A DNA stretch of 64,000 nt. It comes from Allium sativum. Taxonomy: Eukaryota; Streptophyta; Magnoliopsida; Asparagales; Amaryllidaceae. A program made the translations under genes and the position numbers. Location: the NCBI GenBank assembly GCA_030737875.1, contig CM060912.1:125642493-125706492 (forward strand). Direction: 5' to 3'. Every line of letters starts with the position of its first letter. Positions within the stretch are counted from its first letter, which is position 1. Under the pieces are notes generated by a model. It searched no databases, had not been told where the DNA came from, and saw only the letters and a list, made by a program, of their open reading frames with translations. Of the stretch, positions 21,367 through 36,272 are shown one piece after another.

Positions 21367-23455
21367 TGTAACGATCCAATTTTTAGTACAGTTTAAGCCG
21401 ACATTTATCGAACCATGTCAACTTTAAATATACAGAAAAGTGGATAGCTATTAGACAGAAATCAGAAGGTGAGATAAGAAAGGAAGAAATATTAGAATAG
21501 AAGAAGAAGAAACACATCAGAAACAGAGTCTCACATCACACATCTAGACAGTTATAATAATATAGAAATAAATCTTTATAGAGAGCTTGAATAAAACTTA
21601 CAATCATCAGAGTACATCACACATCTAGACAGTTATAATAATCTGTCCACATATACAACCACACAACAGAATAAATACTATATATCATAGTCTGAACACC
21701 TCCAGCTCGTCTCTGGACTTCACAACATCCGATAACCTGTGAAACCTGGGCTAACCTGAGCATTACAAATGCCGGATCAGTTTGGTGAACCAGAGTGAGA
21801 AAAACACACTAAGTTTATATGTATCATCCAACTTGATTTTAAAGTTAAAATCCTTTCAAAACAAAAGGATAATCGTAAGACCAAATCCACACATAAATAT
21901 GAAAGGTTTTTACCATATGATGACCCAAAAAATTTTTGAAATCAATATCTTTTCTAATATTATAATAGTTTCTAAATACAAATAAATATCAATCTAGCAG
22001 AATGCTTGCATCTCACGCTTTACATATATAGTATGCAATCAAAACTGTTGGCTCTTATTGGGGAATAGATTTCCTGGCAAGGTATGGGACCACCTTTCCG
22101 ACAATGTACTTTTGGAGTTGAATATATTGGGGTTCAATAAGAACATCTTCCAACACCGGCTAAACATGACTGGCCCCTCATTTTCTCTTGAGAGTACCGA
22201 ATGTATCATTACCACGGTTGGGGGCCAGCCAACCGAACTGATAGCATACATATATAAAATAAAAAGAAACAACCGAAGGCATTTGATTCCACAAGATCAG
22301 GAAATGATATACCCTTTTGATGGGTGCGACCCACATATCCAAGCGACCTACCGGATTTTTGCCATTTCCTAATTGATGAGGTTTGAGGTCATAAATACCT
22401 TTAGAACATCTGGCTACCATTCACTCTGAATGTCACATCATCAAATTCGTCAGATATCACTAATTGACATCCACAAAAATACTCTAGTTGTTAAGCTAAG
22501 AGAAGTGCCCCTCTCCGCCACCAACTATGGTACGTTTGAAGAGACCAATGTACGTAATCCCTTTGAAAATACTCTATCAGACATTTGTCCATACAAGTCA
22601 TCCAGGAACAGGATGAACCGAAGGTACCCTCCTACTACATCCTACGTATCACCCCATAGATTAGTAGCGAGTAGTCCTTGCAATCCGTAGATTTCGACCA
22701 TGACAGAACCCCAATATATCTTCATGTCAACTCAAAGATTTTAAGTGGTTCTTCCATTTATGAAGATCTATGGTCTTCGATTACTTCGTCTCGATGATCA
22801 TCTAATATCTTCCACTTTTTCGTATTTGCTGGTCGGAACGGTATTCGAATATAAATTCAATCCTGGACTTTCCATACCAACAATCATATAAGCCAAATTT
22901 GATAGTCAGTTATTTAACTAGCAAATAACAACCATGCAATCATAAAATAAAAATAGGTTTACTGGCTTAGTAGTTAGCATCACTTGGCTTCTTTAATTAA
23001 AAATACTCCTTTGATAAACTTCAAAATCTTTTAGTAATTTGAATGTAGCTTTTCACTTCTTATTTCAATATAAGAGTATCCTCAAAACAAATTTTATTTT
23101 CATATTTAACAATTCCCAATTTTCATCTACTAACGTTCACAAAAATATTTGTAATAACATCGTTCATTATCTGACTGGCCAATCAATACATCTTATTTTC
23201 TGTAAACCAATATTGCGACATCTCTTTATTTCTTTTCTTGAAAAAGACAAATAAAAACCCTTATTCTCTTTAAAATAAACTCATTTCACAACTCCACTTT
23301 TTATTTCCTTTCTCCTCGAAAATATCGTTACATGATTTTCTTTATTTCCTTTATATTGGAGATATCCTTATATATACATATATGTATAAATATTCTCAAA
23401 TCTTTCCATTTCCATTACTTTGGAAATCCCATTATACATATTCTTTAACTTTCTA

Positions 23456-26440
23456 TGGAACGACCCAAACTCGCCCGTAAGGAAAGCCCGGATTGAGTTG
23501 AGAACACGATAAATCAGAACACAAACAATAGAGCATTTCATTGCTATTACAACAATTTACATAAGAGTACAAGAACATAACAGACTATGAATAAATAATA
23601 AACATAAAAAAATCGGAGATTAAAATACATTACATAGCAGCGGAAAATAATACATAACACAACTGAAGAGATACGTGGATACAAAGCTTTTCGAATATAT
23701 CTCCAGCTGTAAATCCAGGATCCTATGGAAATAAATCTTCAAAACTGAAACTATTGACTCCCCGTGTGGAAAATAGGGGCATTCAGAGTTTAGGTAGAAA
23801 TAGCAAACTCTGAGTCAGTCATGGGACTGGTGTGAGAACTAAAACAGTTATTAAATCTTTACTTTAAAAGTTGGGAAATCATGGGACCACGCCGTATAAC
23901 ATGGAACGGGTTTACTCCACATGAACCTCATTTTAAAGTAAAGCAACGCAATGCTTTTTGGAAAAATGAAGCTATTATAAGACTCAGGTCCCATCACATA
24001 ATGCAACACAAGCCGGAGGATAGAGTTTTCCCATATAATAGCCAAATATGCTTGGTACATTTTAAAACAAATCATTTTTGATATTGCTATAAGTGTATAG
24101 TGTATCAAACAACTTCAAATATAAATGTATCAATCACAGACGACATAAGCGCCCCATCCCACTATGTCGCCATATAGGTTTACATCTAAAGCCGAAAAAT
24201 GTCTTATTGGAAATTGGATTTCCATCATGAGTTAAGGCAAGGGATGTACTCCTTACCGATTCGAGACACTCTAGCAAATGCCTCAGGGCTCGGATGCTGG
24301 TGAGCCCTGGATCCTGCAGGGCCTGTCCACACATACTTTAGTCGATTGGTTATTCCTGAACACATGTTTCCCTGTCCTGTAGGACCTATCTCTGAGCTAA
24401 TAGGGACTCAATTTCCGAGGAGCCTCGCAATCCATCATCCACATAAGTAAAAATGTCTGGGCTCCATACCATGACACCCCTCCTAGCTAGAAAGAAACAT
24501 CGTGCACTCCCTGCGGTCCCTTATCCCGTTTTTGACTCATACCGAGGTGTGAAGCTCGCCAATTAACGCTATACACAAAGTTATGCTATTTAAAGTCGTT
24601 CTTTGATCATTAACCACAAGACTCTGCTTTCAACAAAAGCCTTGATCATTTGCTTCTCAGCATGCCACACTGACAATTCACGTCGTACAGCTGATGTCCA
24701 TCAATATATAAACTTTGAGCTCTTACGTCTCAGAGAAGAGTGTTAAGCAAGAAAATAGATTCTCCGCCACTAAACAGATATATATTTAACAGAAATCAAT
24801 CGACACAGAACGAAATCCAATGTCAGGCACACATCCACTAAAAAGTTCGTTCTGGGTCTGAACGAAACCGGAGACACCTTATTCCTCGTCCCATATGTCC
24901 AATAGAGGAGAGAGGTCCTCGCATATCCGGTCGATCTCCAAGTATGTCTAGACGATCACCACTTATTACCTTGTCTTGGGTGTATGGCCAAATCAAGACA
25001 TCAATAATGATCCAAACGATGTGAAGATCTCCGGTCTTTAACCACTGTCTTCATCGTCGACTTTTAGTCGTCATATCTGTTATTCAGAATGGGATAAACC
25101 CGGTCTTTCCGAATAACTAACGTATTTTATAATCAATAATCAAGTGCTATAAAAAAACATCATACGCCTCATTCCAATCCAGAACATTATTTTATTCAAA
25201 TATTCACATCTTTAGGGAAAGGTTCCCATTAATTTTATCTAAGATAAATTCTTTAAAATTATTTCTTTTATCTTCCTTTATCAATTCTAAACCAAATTAA
25301 GGTTTATCAACTAGTCAGGATTAGTGAACTTTACCAAAGTAATCTTTATTTATTAATCCCAATCCCAACCTATTCATCCCACGGAGAAAAACTGGTAGTA
25401 CTCCATATCTAACCCTCATGGTGTTATCGATAAATTTAGTTACCATTTCTCATTCAAATCTAATTAAAGATTTAACTATTGCCTGGAGTAAAACTGGTGG
25501 TACTCCATTCTTGATAATTTCCCAAATTTGGTAATTTAAATTATCACATTCACATTTCAATTCAATTAAAGATTCATTAAAACTCCACTTAATTTTATTA
25601 TTCCAATAATTATTATTTAATGATTACTTAACCTTGGGAACACAAGCACGCCACATCAACAATCTACACTGTACCATTAATTTATACCAATATATAACCT
25701 CTAAGCTCATACATCTCAGAGAAGGATATTAAGCAAGAGAATAAATTCTCTGCCACCAAACAGATGTATATTTATCAGAGATCAACAATACGGTTCGAAT
25801 ACAATGTTAGACATGTAATCCTGTCTTTAACGGGGTTAAGAACCAATGTCATTTAAAACACAGTTCACGATAAACCCAAAATCACAATCCATTAACTATG
25901 GAATCTTCACGGAAAACAGATCAATATATAATCGATATCAATTTTCGTATCCGACTAATATTATAAATGGAATAGCAGCAAAGCCTTTTAAATTCCATAT
26001 ATAGTAATAGTCTTCCTCCACAGAAGCTCATTTCGATTATTACCAAATCAAATTCCATTCAATTCCAATTTTATATATTAAATTGGAAAACTTTACTTTG
26101 GAAAATTTCCATTAAATCTTAATAAAAAGATTTATAAATTCTGAATCACAATTCACTGTTAATTGGGTTAAAGAGCGAATGTCGTTTAAAACACAGTTCA
26201 CGATAAACCCAAAACCACATTCCATTTTTTTCAGTTACTAAATATTATTGGAAACTCTAAAAATCTTAATTAAAAGATTTATTCTTTTCACACAGGGTTT
26301 AAGAACAGTGTTACTGAAGACACCATTCACGACAAACCCGAAATCCAATTTAATATCAAATACAAGGCCCTAAATAGAAATTATATCGGCTTATATTTAA
26401 TATCAAATTCTGAAACCAACACATATCGTATGGGGAATAA

Positions 26441-26488
<48 letters not shown>

Positions 26489-29307
26489 TCCAAATTCCTC
26501 CACAATATCCGCATAGTCAAGGAATCCATTATCGAAATATCCCAAAGATGATTTCTATTTAAATCCAGTCCAATTCATATATTGGAAAATTCTGGTTAGA
26601 TTAAAACCATTAACAAATTCAATTTATTTGTTTAAAAACTTTGGATTATCTTTCTAGTTAATAACTAGTTCATTTTGATAAAAAAATATTTTTATCTTTA
26701 CAAATGTGGACTTTTTCATCCAAATTCTTTGCAAATCATTTATTATGATTTTACAAAAATTATTAATATTTTCTACAATTTTATCAAGGCACGTATAGTC
26801 AGTTTCCAATAACGGCGACCGAACTACATCCATAGCGACCTTTTCCAAATTTGATTTGGACATAATTCCAAATCCAACCATTATATTTCAAATCTCTTAT
26901 ATTCATTGGAAAACTCTTCCCGATACGAACCCATTTGTTCTGGTTTTAGGAGAATTCGATGGTCGGATCTCCCATAATGTCAATACGAAGTCAGTGGTCA
27001 AAATTCGTGAACAGTCGTGGCGTGGCGCGTTCTATTCAAGCCATTAATATATATAATATATATTTCTTTCAAAACGTATTTTATAAATTCATTTTAAAAA
27101 TGATTCCCGCTTTCATTTCAATTTTAAATCAAAATTGAGTACTCCTGATCATTATAATATTTAAATGATAATATTTTCAAAATATCAAATTTTGAAATCA
27201 TTTCCTTTTTCGATATTCATTATAAAACGAATAAAATCGATACAAATATCGTTCGCGTTAAAATAGCGCAAATCTAATCAACACGGCTTCACATATTTCA
27301 ATATTTTCGTGCCCCTCCAAAATCGGACATCGAATTCACATTTTAATCCTTTATGGAATATTATTTTAAAATATTCTTTATTTCCATATTGGAATCAGAT
27401 ACAATCAATTACCATACAATGTTATTTGTATGGATTTCATGCAACACATGTATACAACAACAGTGATAATCAATCATCCATCATCCAGAGTGCGTTACAC
27501 AATTGCATAAGCATTAAATATAAATAATTAACGCTTACTACAATATGTCAATCAATCGATTGACATACAACTAAACAATTGGGATTAGTGTACACCAAAT
27601 ATCATCACAATACCCGTGTGGGGTTTCAACCAACAAATACTGAATATTATTTGTTTAGATGGGCGATGTGTAAAATTTATCATCCCGATCAATGTTAGTT
27701 AAATGGGTGTACATAAACAAATCGTCTCATTTCAAAAGAATTTTATGTCATTCATATATACGTTAAAAATTATATTTTTAACCATATAATTTTTATTTCA
27801 ACACTTGAGTATTTTACCTAGTTCATATGTTCAAAAAAATGATAGTTTTATTGTTCAAACATTTTATTTCAGCACATGAATATTTTATACAGTTCATATA
27901 CACATTAAAAATTATATTTTTAATGAACAATATTTATTTCAGAAAATTTCAGCATTATAACGACGCGATATTAGAACCGGAGTAATGTCTAGCATTACCC
28001 CTCTCCAGATACCGGCTCGCGCCATACACAATAATCACAACCAATTCAAACAATCCCACAATCAATTTTACAACCACAATCCAAATTTCCACAATACAGT
28101 CCAAACAAACAACTATGGTTTGTACAGTAAACAGTATCAGGCGCTACTAAGCCCTGTCTGCAACCTAGTATATATTTAACTGTAAAATAAATTGAGTGGG
28201 AAGATGCTCTCACATTGGGATCCACTCCACCGTTATTTTCTGATGCTCTGATTTGCTATACTGGTTCCAAAATTTGTAAACGAGCATTTTGTCTTTTTTT
28301 CTAGCTTAAACGCGCCATTCCGGACAACTTTCGCCTAATGGAATTTTTCCCGAAAATGGTCTATTTAGCTGGAAATTGCGAAAAGACAGTATTTGGACAG
28401 CAGACTTTGGACGTGTTTTCTGAACAACTCCACGATCCAAAATATGACTTCCATATACTCAAATCGAAGAGAAAATCGTGCTCTTCCATTTTGGCATGGC
28501 TCGGTTTGGGAGATATGAGCTGTGAAAGCTCAGGTTTTATTTGCAAAACTGAAATATATAAAAATCGGATTTTTATGGGAGAGGGGCCCACATGTTGGAG
28601 ATGGAGGCTGAGAGGGGCGACGCTTGGGTGCTACAGACCGGTCAGGCAGGGACTAGGGTGTTAGCAGCGCTCTGATTGGGGAAAAGGGGGATTTGGGGTT
28701 TGAATGGTGGAAGGAGGTTGGCAGCGGCTAGGGGAGACCAGCGGCAGTCGATGGCAGGGCGGCGACGCTGGAGGGCGACGCGGCGGCGAGTGCGGCCGCA
28801 GGGGGGGAGGGGGAGGCGTCTGCCACGAGAGTTCGATCGGTTTTCCTTTTTTCCTATTTCTGAACAGTGAGAGCGAATGTGAGGGAGGGTTGACTTATAT
28901 TTAATTTATTATTTTTAATTCTAAAAGGTAACTTTTTATTCAAACTCCAAATCGAACCCATCGACTATCATCCCTAGCTGATTACCCCTATTCCAAGCAC
29001 AATGGGATATGTCCCGCAAGCCCATTCGACCATTACGTTCAGTTTTCATCAAAATTAAAAATAAATTAATATAAAGTTCAAAATTGATTTCAATGTACAT
29101 TTTAATTTACCAGGGCCACATACTGACTCCAAAAATTTTAGAAAAATAAATCTAGCTATGTTTTGACGATACGGTCCTAACAAAACTAATTTCGTCGAAT
29201 TTGGAGGCCGTTTGAAAAATGGACATTTTCCAGTCGATTAAATTCAAACTGAAATTACCAAACATGTTTAAATTCACCACGCTCACATATTAATTCCAAA
29301 AATTATG
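23456..29307 (-). mobile_element. Element B 3' LTR (5.85 kb; sense start deleted)
   Basis: It aligns with 29939 to about 36665 of the right LTR, then similarity stops near 29307 in the ATTATGATTTGACTT region, whereas the right copy continues about 450 bp to its end. The PPT should adjoin the lost part. It contains the conserved core (about 24260-24690), one 203-type hairpin unit (about 26160-26345), an (AT)22 tract and the GC island (about 28590-28890). It lacks the 975-bp insert present in the right LTR. Confidence 0.87.
26443..26486. repeat. (AT)22 microsatellite
   Basis: An uninterrupted AT dinucleotide run. The corresponding site in the right LTR (about 32896) has only a few repeats, so it expanded after insertion. 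Confidence 0.97.
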
Positions 29308-29926
29308 ATTTGACTTAATTTACCGTTTAATCTCTTATTGGTTTTATTATTCCAATATTTTTTTTATCAATCAAACTAATAATCATACAACACAACTAGC
29401 AATCAATTAGTTGGTTAAATTTTCAATCATGTGACTTTTCTATATCTACTCAAAAATCATGTTTTTATGCCAAGTCACAAATAATAAAATCTAACTAAGT
29501 TTTGGTTCTCACACAAGTCAATTGGAAATATATCGATACCCCACTTTTGAGACTCGAACATAAATACTGATGATGGCACGCCATCCTCAGAACCATGCTC
29601 GGGCGAATAAAGTGTGATTCTATATCTATCCAGTATATTTGAGGCTTCGTATACACGTGGATTAGATGTATATTAAAATCTTTATATACCGATAGTCCAA
29701 AATCAATTTAAAATAAAATATTCAAATATGTATAATAAAGTTTAAATTTTCTAAACAAAATTTGTTTTCATTTTTATTTTAAAAATAACACACTTTGAAA
29801 CTCACTCTAGGATACTACTGATCCCATCTCAAACGAGTCATTCTCATTGGATATTACTAATATAATCTCTGATGAATTCTTTCGTTTGGTTCTATTGCAT
29901 CTTATTCTCTAGCTTTGTAAACCAGA
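29308..29926 (-). other. Element B internal region, non-coding, PPT side lost
   Basis: About 620 bp similar to 4080-4608 of element A, including the TTTGGTTCTCACAC stretch and the AACGAGTCATTCTC and ATTACTAAT runs before the PBS. No coding frame is present. Similarity starts only after the deletion scar near 29307. Confidence 0.75.
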
Positions 29927-29938
29927 GCTCTGATACCA
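29927..29938 (-). promoter_or_regulatory. Element B primer binding site
   Basis: GCTCTGATACCA on the plus strand is the initiator Met tRNA PBS complement, directly next to the LTR start at 29939. Confidence 0.92.
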
Positions 29939-32900
29939 TGCTAAAACAACCCAAACTCGCCTGTAAGGGAAAGCCCGAATTGAGTTGAGAACACGACAAA
30001 TCAGAGCACAAACAATAGAACATTTCGTTGCTATTACAACAATTTACATCAGAGTACATGAACATAATAGATTATGAATAAATAAATAATATACATTAGA
30101 AAAATATCAGAGATTAAAATACAATACATAGCAGTGGAAAAATAATACATAACACAACTGAAAGAGATATGCGGATATAAATCTTTCTGAATATATCTCC
30201 AGATATAAATCCAGGATCTTGTGGAAATAAATATCTGCAAAACCAAAACTACTGACTGCCCATGTGGAAAATAGGGACACCCAGAGTTTAGGTAGAAACA
30301 ATAAACTCCGAGTCAGTCATGGGACTGGTGTGAGAATTAAAACAGTTATTAAATCTTTACTTTAAAAGTTGGGAAATTATGGGACCGCGCCGTATAACAC
30401 GGAACGGGTTTACTCCACATCAACCTCAGTTTAAAATAAAACAACACAATGCTTTTTGTAAAAATGAAGCTATTATAAGACTCAGGTCCCATTACATAAT
30501 GCAACGCAAGCCGGAGGATAGAGTTTCCCTTATAATAGCCAAAAATGCTTGGTACTTTTAAAATAAATCATTTTTGATATTACTATAAGTGTATAGTGTA
30601 TCAAACAACTTCAAATATAAATGTATCAATCATAGACGACATAAGTGCCACATCCTACTATGTCTCGTATTGTAAATTGGATTTTTATCATGAGTCAAGG
30701 CAAGAGATGTACTCATTACCAATTCGAGACACTCAAGCAAATGCCTCAGGGCTCGGACGCTGGCGAGCCCTGGATCCTGCAGGGTCGGTCCGAACATACT
30801 TTAGTGGATTGGTTATTCCTGAACACACGTTTCCCAGTCCTATAGGACCTATCTCCGAACCACTAGGGACTCAATATCCGAGATGCCTCACAATCCATCA
30901 TTCACATAAGTAAAAATGTCTGGGATCCATACTGTGACACCACTCATAGCAAGAAAGAAACGTCATGCATCCCTGCGTTCCCTTTTCTCGTTTTTGACGC
31001 AAACTGAGGTGTGAGGCTCGCGAATTAATGCTATACACAAGGCTATGCTATTTAAAGCCGTGCTTTGATCATCAAACACAATACTCTGCTTTTCAACAAA
31101 AGCCTTGATAATTTGCACCTCAGCATGCCACACTAACAATTCACGCCGTACAACCGACGTCCATCAATATATAACCTCTGAGCTCGTACGTCTCAGAGAA
31201 GGGTGTTAAGCAAGAGAATAAATTCTCTGCTACCAAACAGATATATATTTACTAGTAATCAATCAACACAGAATGAAATCCAATGTCAGACACACATCCA
31301 TTTACAAGTCTGTTCTGGGTCTGAACGAAACTGGAGGTACCCTATTCCTCATTCCATATGTCCAATATAGGAGAGAGGTCCTCGCATATCTCATCGATCT
31401 CCAAGCACGTCTGGACGATCACCACTTATTACCTTGTCTTGGGTGTGCAGCCCAATCAAGACATCAGTAATCATCCAAACAATGTGAAGATCTCTGGTCT
31501 TCAACCATCGTCTTCATCATTGACTTTTAGTCGTCGTATCTGTTATTCAGAATGAGAAAAACCCGGTCTTTCCGAATAACTAACGTATTTTATAATCAAT
31601 AATCAAGTGCTATAAAAACACATCATACGCCTCATTCCAATCCAGAATATTATTTTATTCAAGTATTCACATCTTTAGGGAAAGGTTCCCACTAATTTTA
31701 TCAAAGATAAATCCTTTTAAATTTATTCTTTAATCTTCCTTTATCAATTCTAAACCCCAATTAGTTGGGATTAGCGAACTTTACCGAAACAATCTTAATT
31801 TTTTAATCCCAGTCCCAACTTATTCATCCCACGGAGCAAAACTGGTAGTACTCCATATCTAACACACACGGTATTATCGGTAAATTTAATTACCATTTCA
31901 CATTCAAATCTAATTAAAGATTTAACTATCGCCTGGAGTAAAACTGGTGGTACTCCATTCTCGATTATTTCCCAAATTTGATAATTTAAATTATCACATT
32001 CACATTTCAATCTAATTAAAGATTCATTAAAACTCCACTTAGTTTTATTCTTCCAACAATCATTATTTAATGATTATTTAACTTTGGAAACACAAACATG
32101 CCACATCGAAAATCTACACCGTACCATTGATTTCTACCAATGTATAACCTCTAAGCTCATACGTCTTAGAGAAGGGTGTTAAGAAAGAGAATGAATTCTC
32201 TGTCACCAAACAGATATAAATTTTGTCGAGATCAACAATACGGTTCGAAATACAATGTTAGACATGTTATCTTGTCTTTAACTGGGTTAAAGAACCTATG
32301 TGGTTTAAAACACAGTTCACGATAAACCCTAAATCACATTCCATTAACAATGGAAACTTCACGGAAAATAGATCAATATATAATTGATATCAATTTCCGT
32401 ATCTGACTAATAATATAAATGGAATAGAAGCAAAGCCATTTAAATTCCATATATAGTAACACTCTTCCTCCACAGAAGCTCATTTTGATTATTACCAAAT
32501 CGAATTCCATTCAATTCCAATTTAATATATTAAATTGGAAAACTTTACATTGGAAAATTTCCATTAAATCTTAATAAAAAGATTTATAAATTCCAAATCA
32601 CATTTCACAGTTAATTGGATTAAAGAGCGAATGTCATTTAAAACACAGTTCACGATATTCCCAAAACCACATTCCGTTTTATTCCAATTACTAAATATAA
32701 TTGGAAACTCTAAAAATCTTAATGAAAAGATTTATTCTTTTCACACGGGGTTTAAGAACAGTGTTACTGATGACACCATTCACGAAAAACCCAAAATCCA
32801 ATTTAATATCAAATACGAAGCTCTAAATAGAAATTATATCGGCTTATATTCAATATCAAATTCTGAAAACAACACATATCTTATGGAGAATAACGATATA

Positions 32901-35297
32901 TATCTATCTTCCAAATTCCTCCGCAATGTCCGCATAGTCTAGGAATCCAACATCGAATTATCCAAAAGATGATTTCTATTCAAATCCAATCCAATTCATA
33001 CATTGGAAAATTCTGGTTAGATTAAAACCATTCACAAATCCACTTTATTTATTTAAAAATGTTGGATTATCTTTCTAGTTAATAACTAGTTCATTTTGAT
33101 TAAAATATATTTTTATCTTTACAAATGTGGAATTTTTCATCCAAATTCTTTCCAAATTATTTATTATAATTTTACACAAATTATTAATATTTTTTACAAT
33201 TTAGCAAGGCCCGTATAGTCGGTTTCTAATAACGGCCACCGAACTGTATCCATAGCGACCTTTTCCAAATTTGATTTGGACATAATTCCAAGTCCAACCA
33301 TTATATTTCAAATCTCTTATATTCATTGGAAAACTCTTTCCGATACGAACCCAATGGTTCTGGTTTTAGGAGAATCTGATGGTCGGATCTCCCATAATGT
33401 CAATTCGAAGTCAGTGGTCGAAATTCATGAAAAGTCGCGGCGCGACGCGATTGATTCAAGCCACTAATATATATAATATATATTTCGTTCAAAACGTATT
33501 TTATAAATTCGTTTTAAAAATGATTCCCACTTTCATTTCAATTTTAAATCAAAATTGAATACTCCTTATCATTATAATATTTAAATGATAATATTTTAAA
33601 ATTTTCAGATTTTGAAATCGTTTCCTTTTTCGATATTCATTATAAAAACGAATAAAATCGATATAAATATCTTTCGGTTAAAATGGTGCAAATTTAATCA
33701 ACACGGCTTCACATATTTCAATATTTTCGTCTCCCTCCAAAATCAGACATCGAATTCACATTTTAATCCTTTACAAAATATTATTTTAAAATATTCATTA
33801 TTTCCAAATTGGAATCAGACACAATAAATTACCATACAATGTTATTTATATGGATTTCATACAACACATGTATACAACAACAGTGGTAATCAATCATCCA
33901 TCATCCAGAGTGCATTACACAACTGCATAAGCATTAAATATAAATATAAATAATTAACGCTTAGTACAGTCTGTCAACCAATCGATTTACATACAACTAA
34001 ACAATTGGGATTAATGTACGCCAAATATCATCCCAATACCCGTGTGGGGTTTCAACCATCAAATACTGAATATTATTTGTGCAGTTGGGCAATCGTTCCA
34101 ATCAATGCCAGTTAAATGGGTGTACATAAACAAATCGTTATAATGCCAGTTAAATGGGTGGACTATTTTATATAGTTCATACGTTCAATAAAAATGATAT
34201 TTTTATTGTTCTAACATTTTATTTCAACACATGAATATTTTATACAGTTTATATACACATTAAAATTTATATTTTTAATGAACAATATTTATTTTAGAAA
34301 ATTTCGACATTATAACGGTGCGATATTAGAACTGGAGTAAGGTCTAGCATTACCCCTCTCCTGATACTGGCTCGCGCCATACACAATAATCACAACCAAT
34401 TCAGACAATCCCACAATCAATTTTACAACCATAATCCAAATTTCCATAATACAATCCAAACAAACAACTATGGCTTGCACAATAAATATTGTCAAGGGCT
34501 ACAAAGCCCCATCTGCAACCTAGTATATATTTAATTGTAAAATAAATAGAGTGAGAAGGTGTTCTCACATTGGGATCCACTCCGCCATAATTTTCTAACG
34601 CTCTGATTTGCTGTTCTGGTTCCAGAATTTGCAAACAAGCTCCAATCTTCACGCCGTCCTTTTCCCTAGCTTAAACGCGCCATTCTGAACAACTTTCGCC
34701 TAATGAACTTTTTCACAAAAATGCTCCATTTCGCCGGAAATCGCAAAAAGACAGTATTTGGATAGTAGACTTTGGACGCATTTTTTGAACAACTCCACAA
34801 TCCAAAATCTGACTTCTATATACTCAAATCAAAGAGAAAATCATGCTCTTTGACTTTGGCATTGTGGAGTTTGGCCATAGTGGCTCGGTTTGGGAGATAT
34901 GGGTTGTGGAATCTCAGGATGTTATTTGCAAAACTGAAAATATATAAAAATCGGATTTTTATTGGAGGGGGCCCACAGATCGGAGACGGAGGCTGAGGGG
35001 GGGCGGCGCCGGGGTGTTGCAGGCCGGGGAGGCGGTGGTGGCCTGGTGGCGGGGGCTAGGGTGTTGGCAGCGCTCTGATTTGGGAAAAAGGGGATATGGG
35101 GTTTGAATGGTGGAAGGAGGAGGGTGGCGGCGGATGGGGGAGGCCAGCGGTGGTCGATGGCAGGGCGGCGACGCTAGGGTGTGACGCGGCCGTGAGTGCT
35201 ACTGGGGCGGAGGGCGACTGCGATGAGGGTACGATCGGTTTTTTTCTATTTCTGAATGGTGAGAGAGAATGTGAGGGAGGGGTTGACTTATATTTAA

Positions 35298-36272
35298 GTG
35301 GAAATTAGGCTAAGGTCCCTATTTAAGTTTCAAAATAAAGCCACGTCCCTCCCTAACTTTAATTGTAAATCCGATCCCTAAAATCAGTATCCGCCCAAAA
35401 AATTTCACCCCTTCCGCCTTCCTGCCATGCCACTTCCACCTTTTTTCATTTCTGAGAAAAAAAAAAAAGCGCCAGCCACTAAAAAAAATTTAAAAATACA
35501 AAAATATTCACAGAAGCATTCGAAAAAAAACAAAAAAGTTACATACTCTTGTGCAACTATTGCATATAGTAGCATACATGTATGCATATATTCGTATAGC
35601 GTATTATGTTGAAATTCTGGACCAACATACACATACATGTATGCAACTATTAGCAAATAACTGCATACATGTATGCAAACAAAGTTGAACTGAGATTTAT
35701 GTGTTACGAAAGGTTGCATACATGAATGCAACTATACTGTATATATGCATGCATGTGTGCAACAAATTTAAAAGGGACGACGGTTTCTGAATATGCACAT
35801 GAATGTATGCGTGTATTCTTTATAAGAGCATAGATGTGTGCAGCAATGTCTGAAAATGGTGAATGCTCGGAAAAACAGACCGGATTTGAATATATGCACA
35901 AAAGGATGCGTATAATGCTGTTTAGCTGCATACATGTATGCATCTATACTGCAACTGGGGCGCAAGGCTGAAATATAAGCATGAATGTATGCAACTATTT
36001 ACGAATAGGCGCATCTTTTGATGCAAAAACCTGCTTTTTCACTGATTTTGTGTTATTTTTGGGTTTTGACGTGGTTTTTGATTGTTTTAACGCATGTTTT
36101 TTTTGGGTGTGTACGCGTTTTATTTAATAATGAATTTTTGTGATTTTTTATATTTTTTTAATGATTGTTTGATGAATTTTCCAAAATATATGGACCTAAT
36201 TTACAATAAGTTTAACACCGGATATGAGCCTAATTTTGAAACTTAATAGGGACATGTGAAAAACGGACCCTG
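35298..36272. mobile_element. 975-bp TIR-like non-autonomous element in LTR B
   Basis: The left LTR of B has the uninterrupted site. Here TATTTAA is present on both sides (35291-35297 and 36273-36279), which indicates insertion with a 7-bp duplication, or slightly longer if mutated. About 60 bp near the ends are inverted copies: GGTCCCTATTTAAGTTTC near 35315 pairs with GTCCCTATTAAGTTTC on the minus strand near 36250, and TTGTAAAT occurs in both. The outermost 16 or so bases do not match. A MITE or non-autonomous Mutator-like element is plausible. No transposase is encoded. Confidence 0.65.
35575..36020. repeat. Dispersed palindromic GCATACATGTATGC array
   Basis: At least eight exact or degenerate copies of the palindrome GCATACATGTATGC occur, for example near 35577, 35635, 35660, 35716, 35742 and 35930. 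Spacers of roughly 25-60 bp separate them, often with a following AACTAT. They lie inside the TIR-like element. Reading frames over it (Cys/His/Met/Tyr-rich) are repeat translation. Confidence 0.8.

Noticed and set aside
22058..22690. Possible small genes in the left part of G
   Set aside because: Overlapping short frames on both strands within a solo LTR, with no recognisable domain.
35298..36272. Helitron
   Set aside because: There is a duplicated TATTTAA at the edges and inverted subterminal similarity; Helitrons insert without target duplication and lack such inverted ends.
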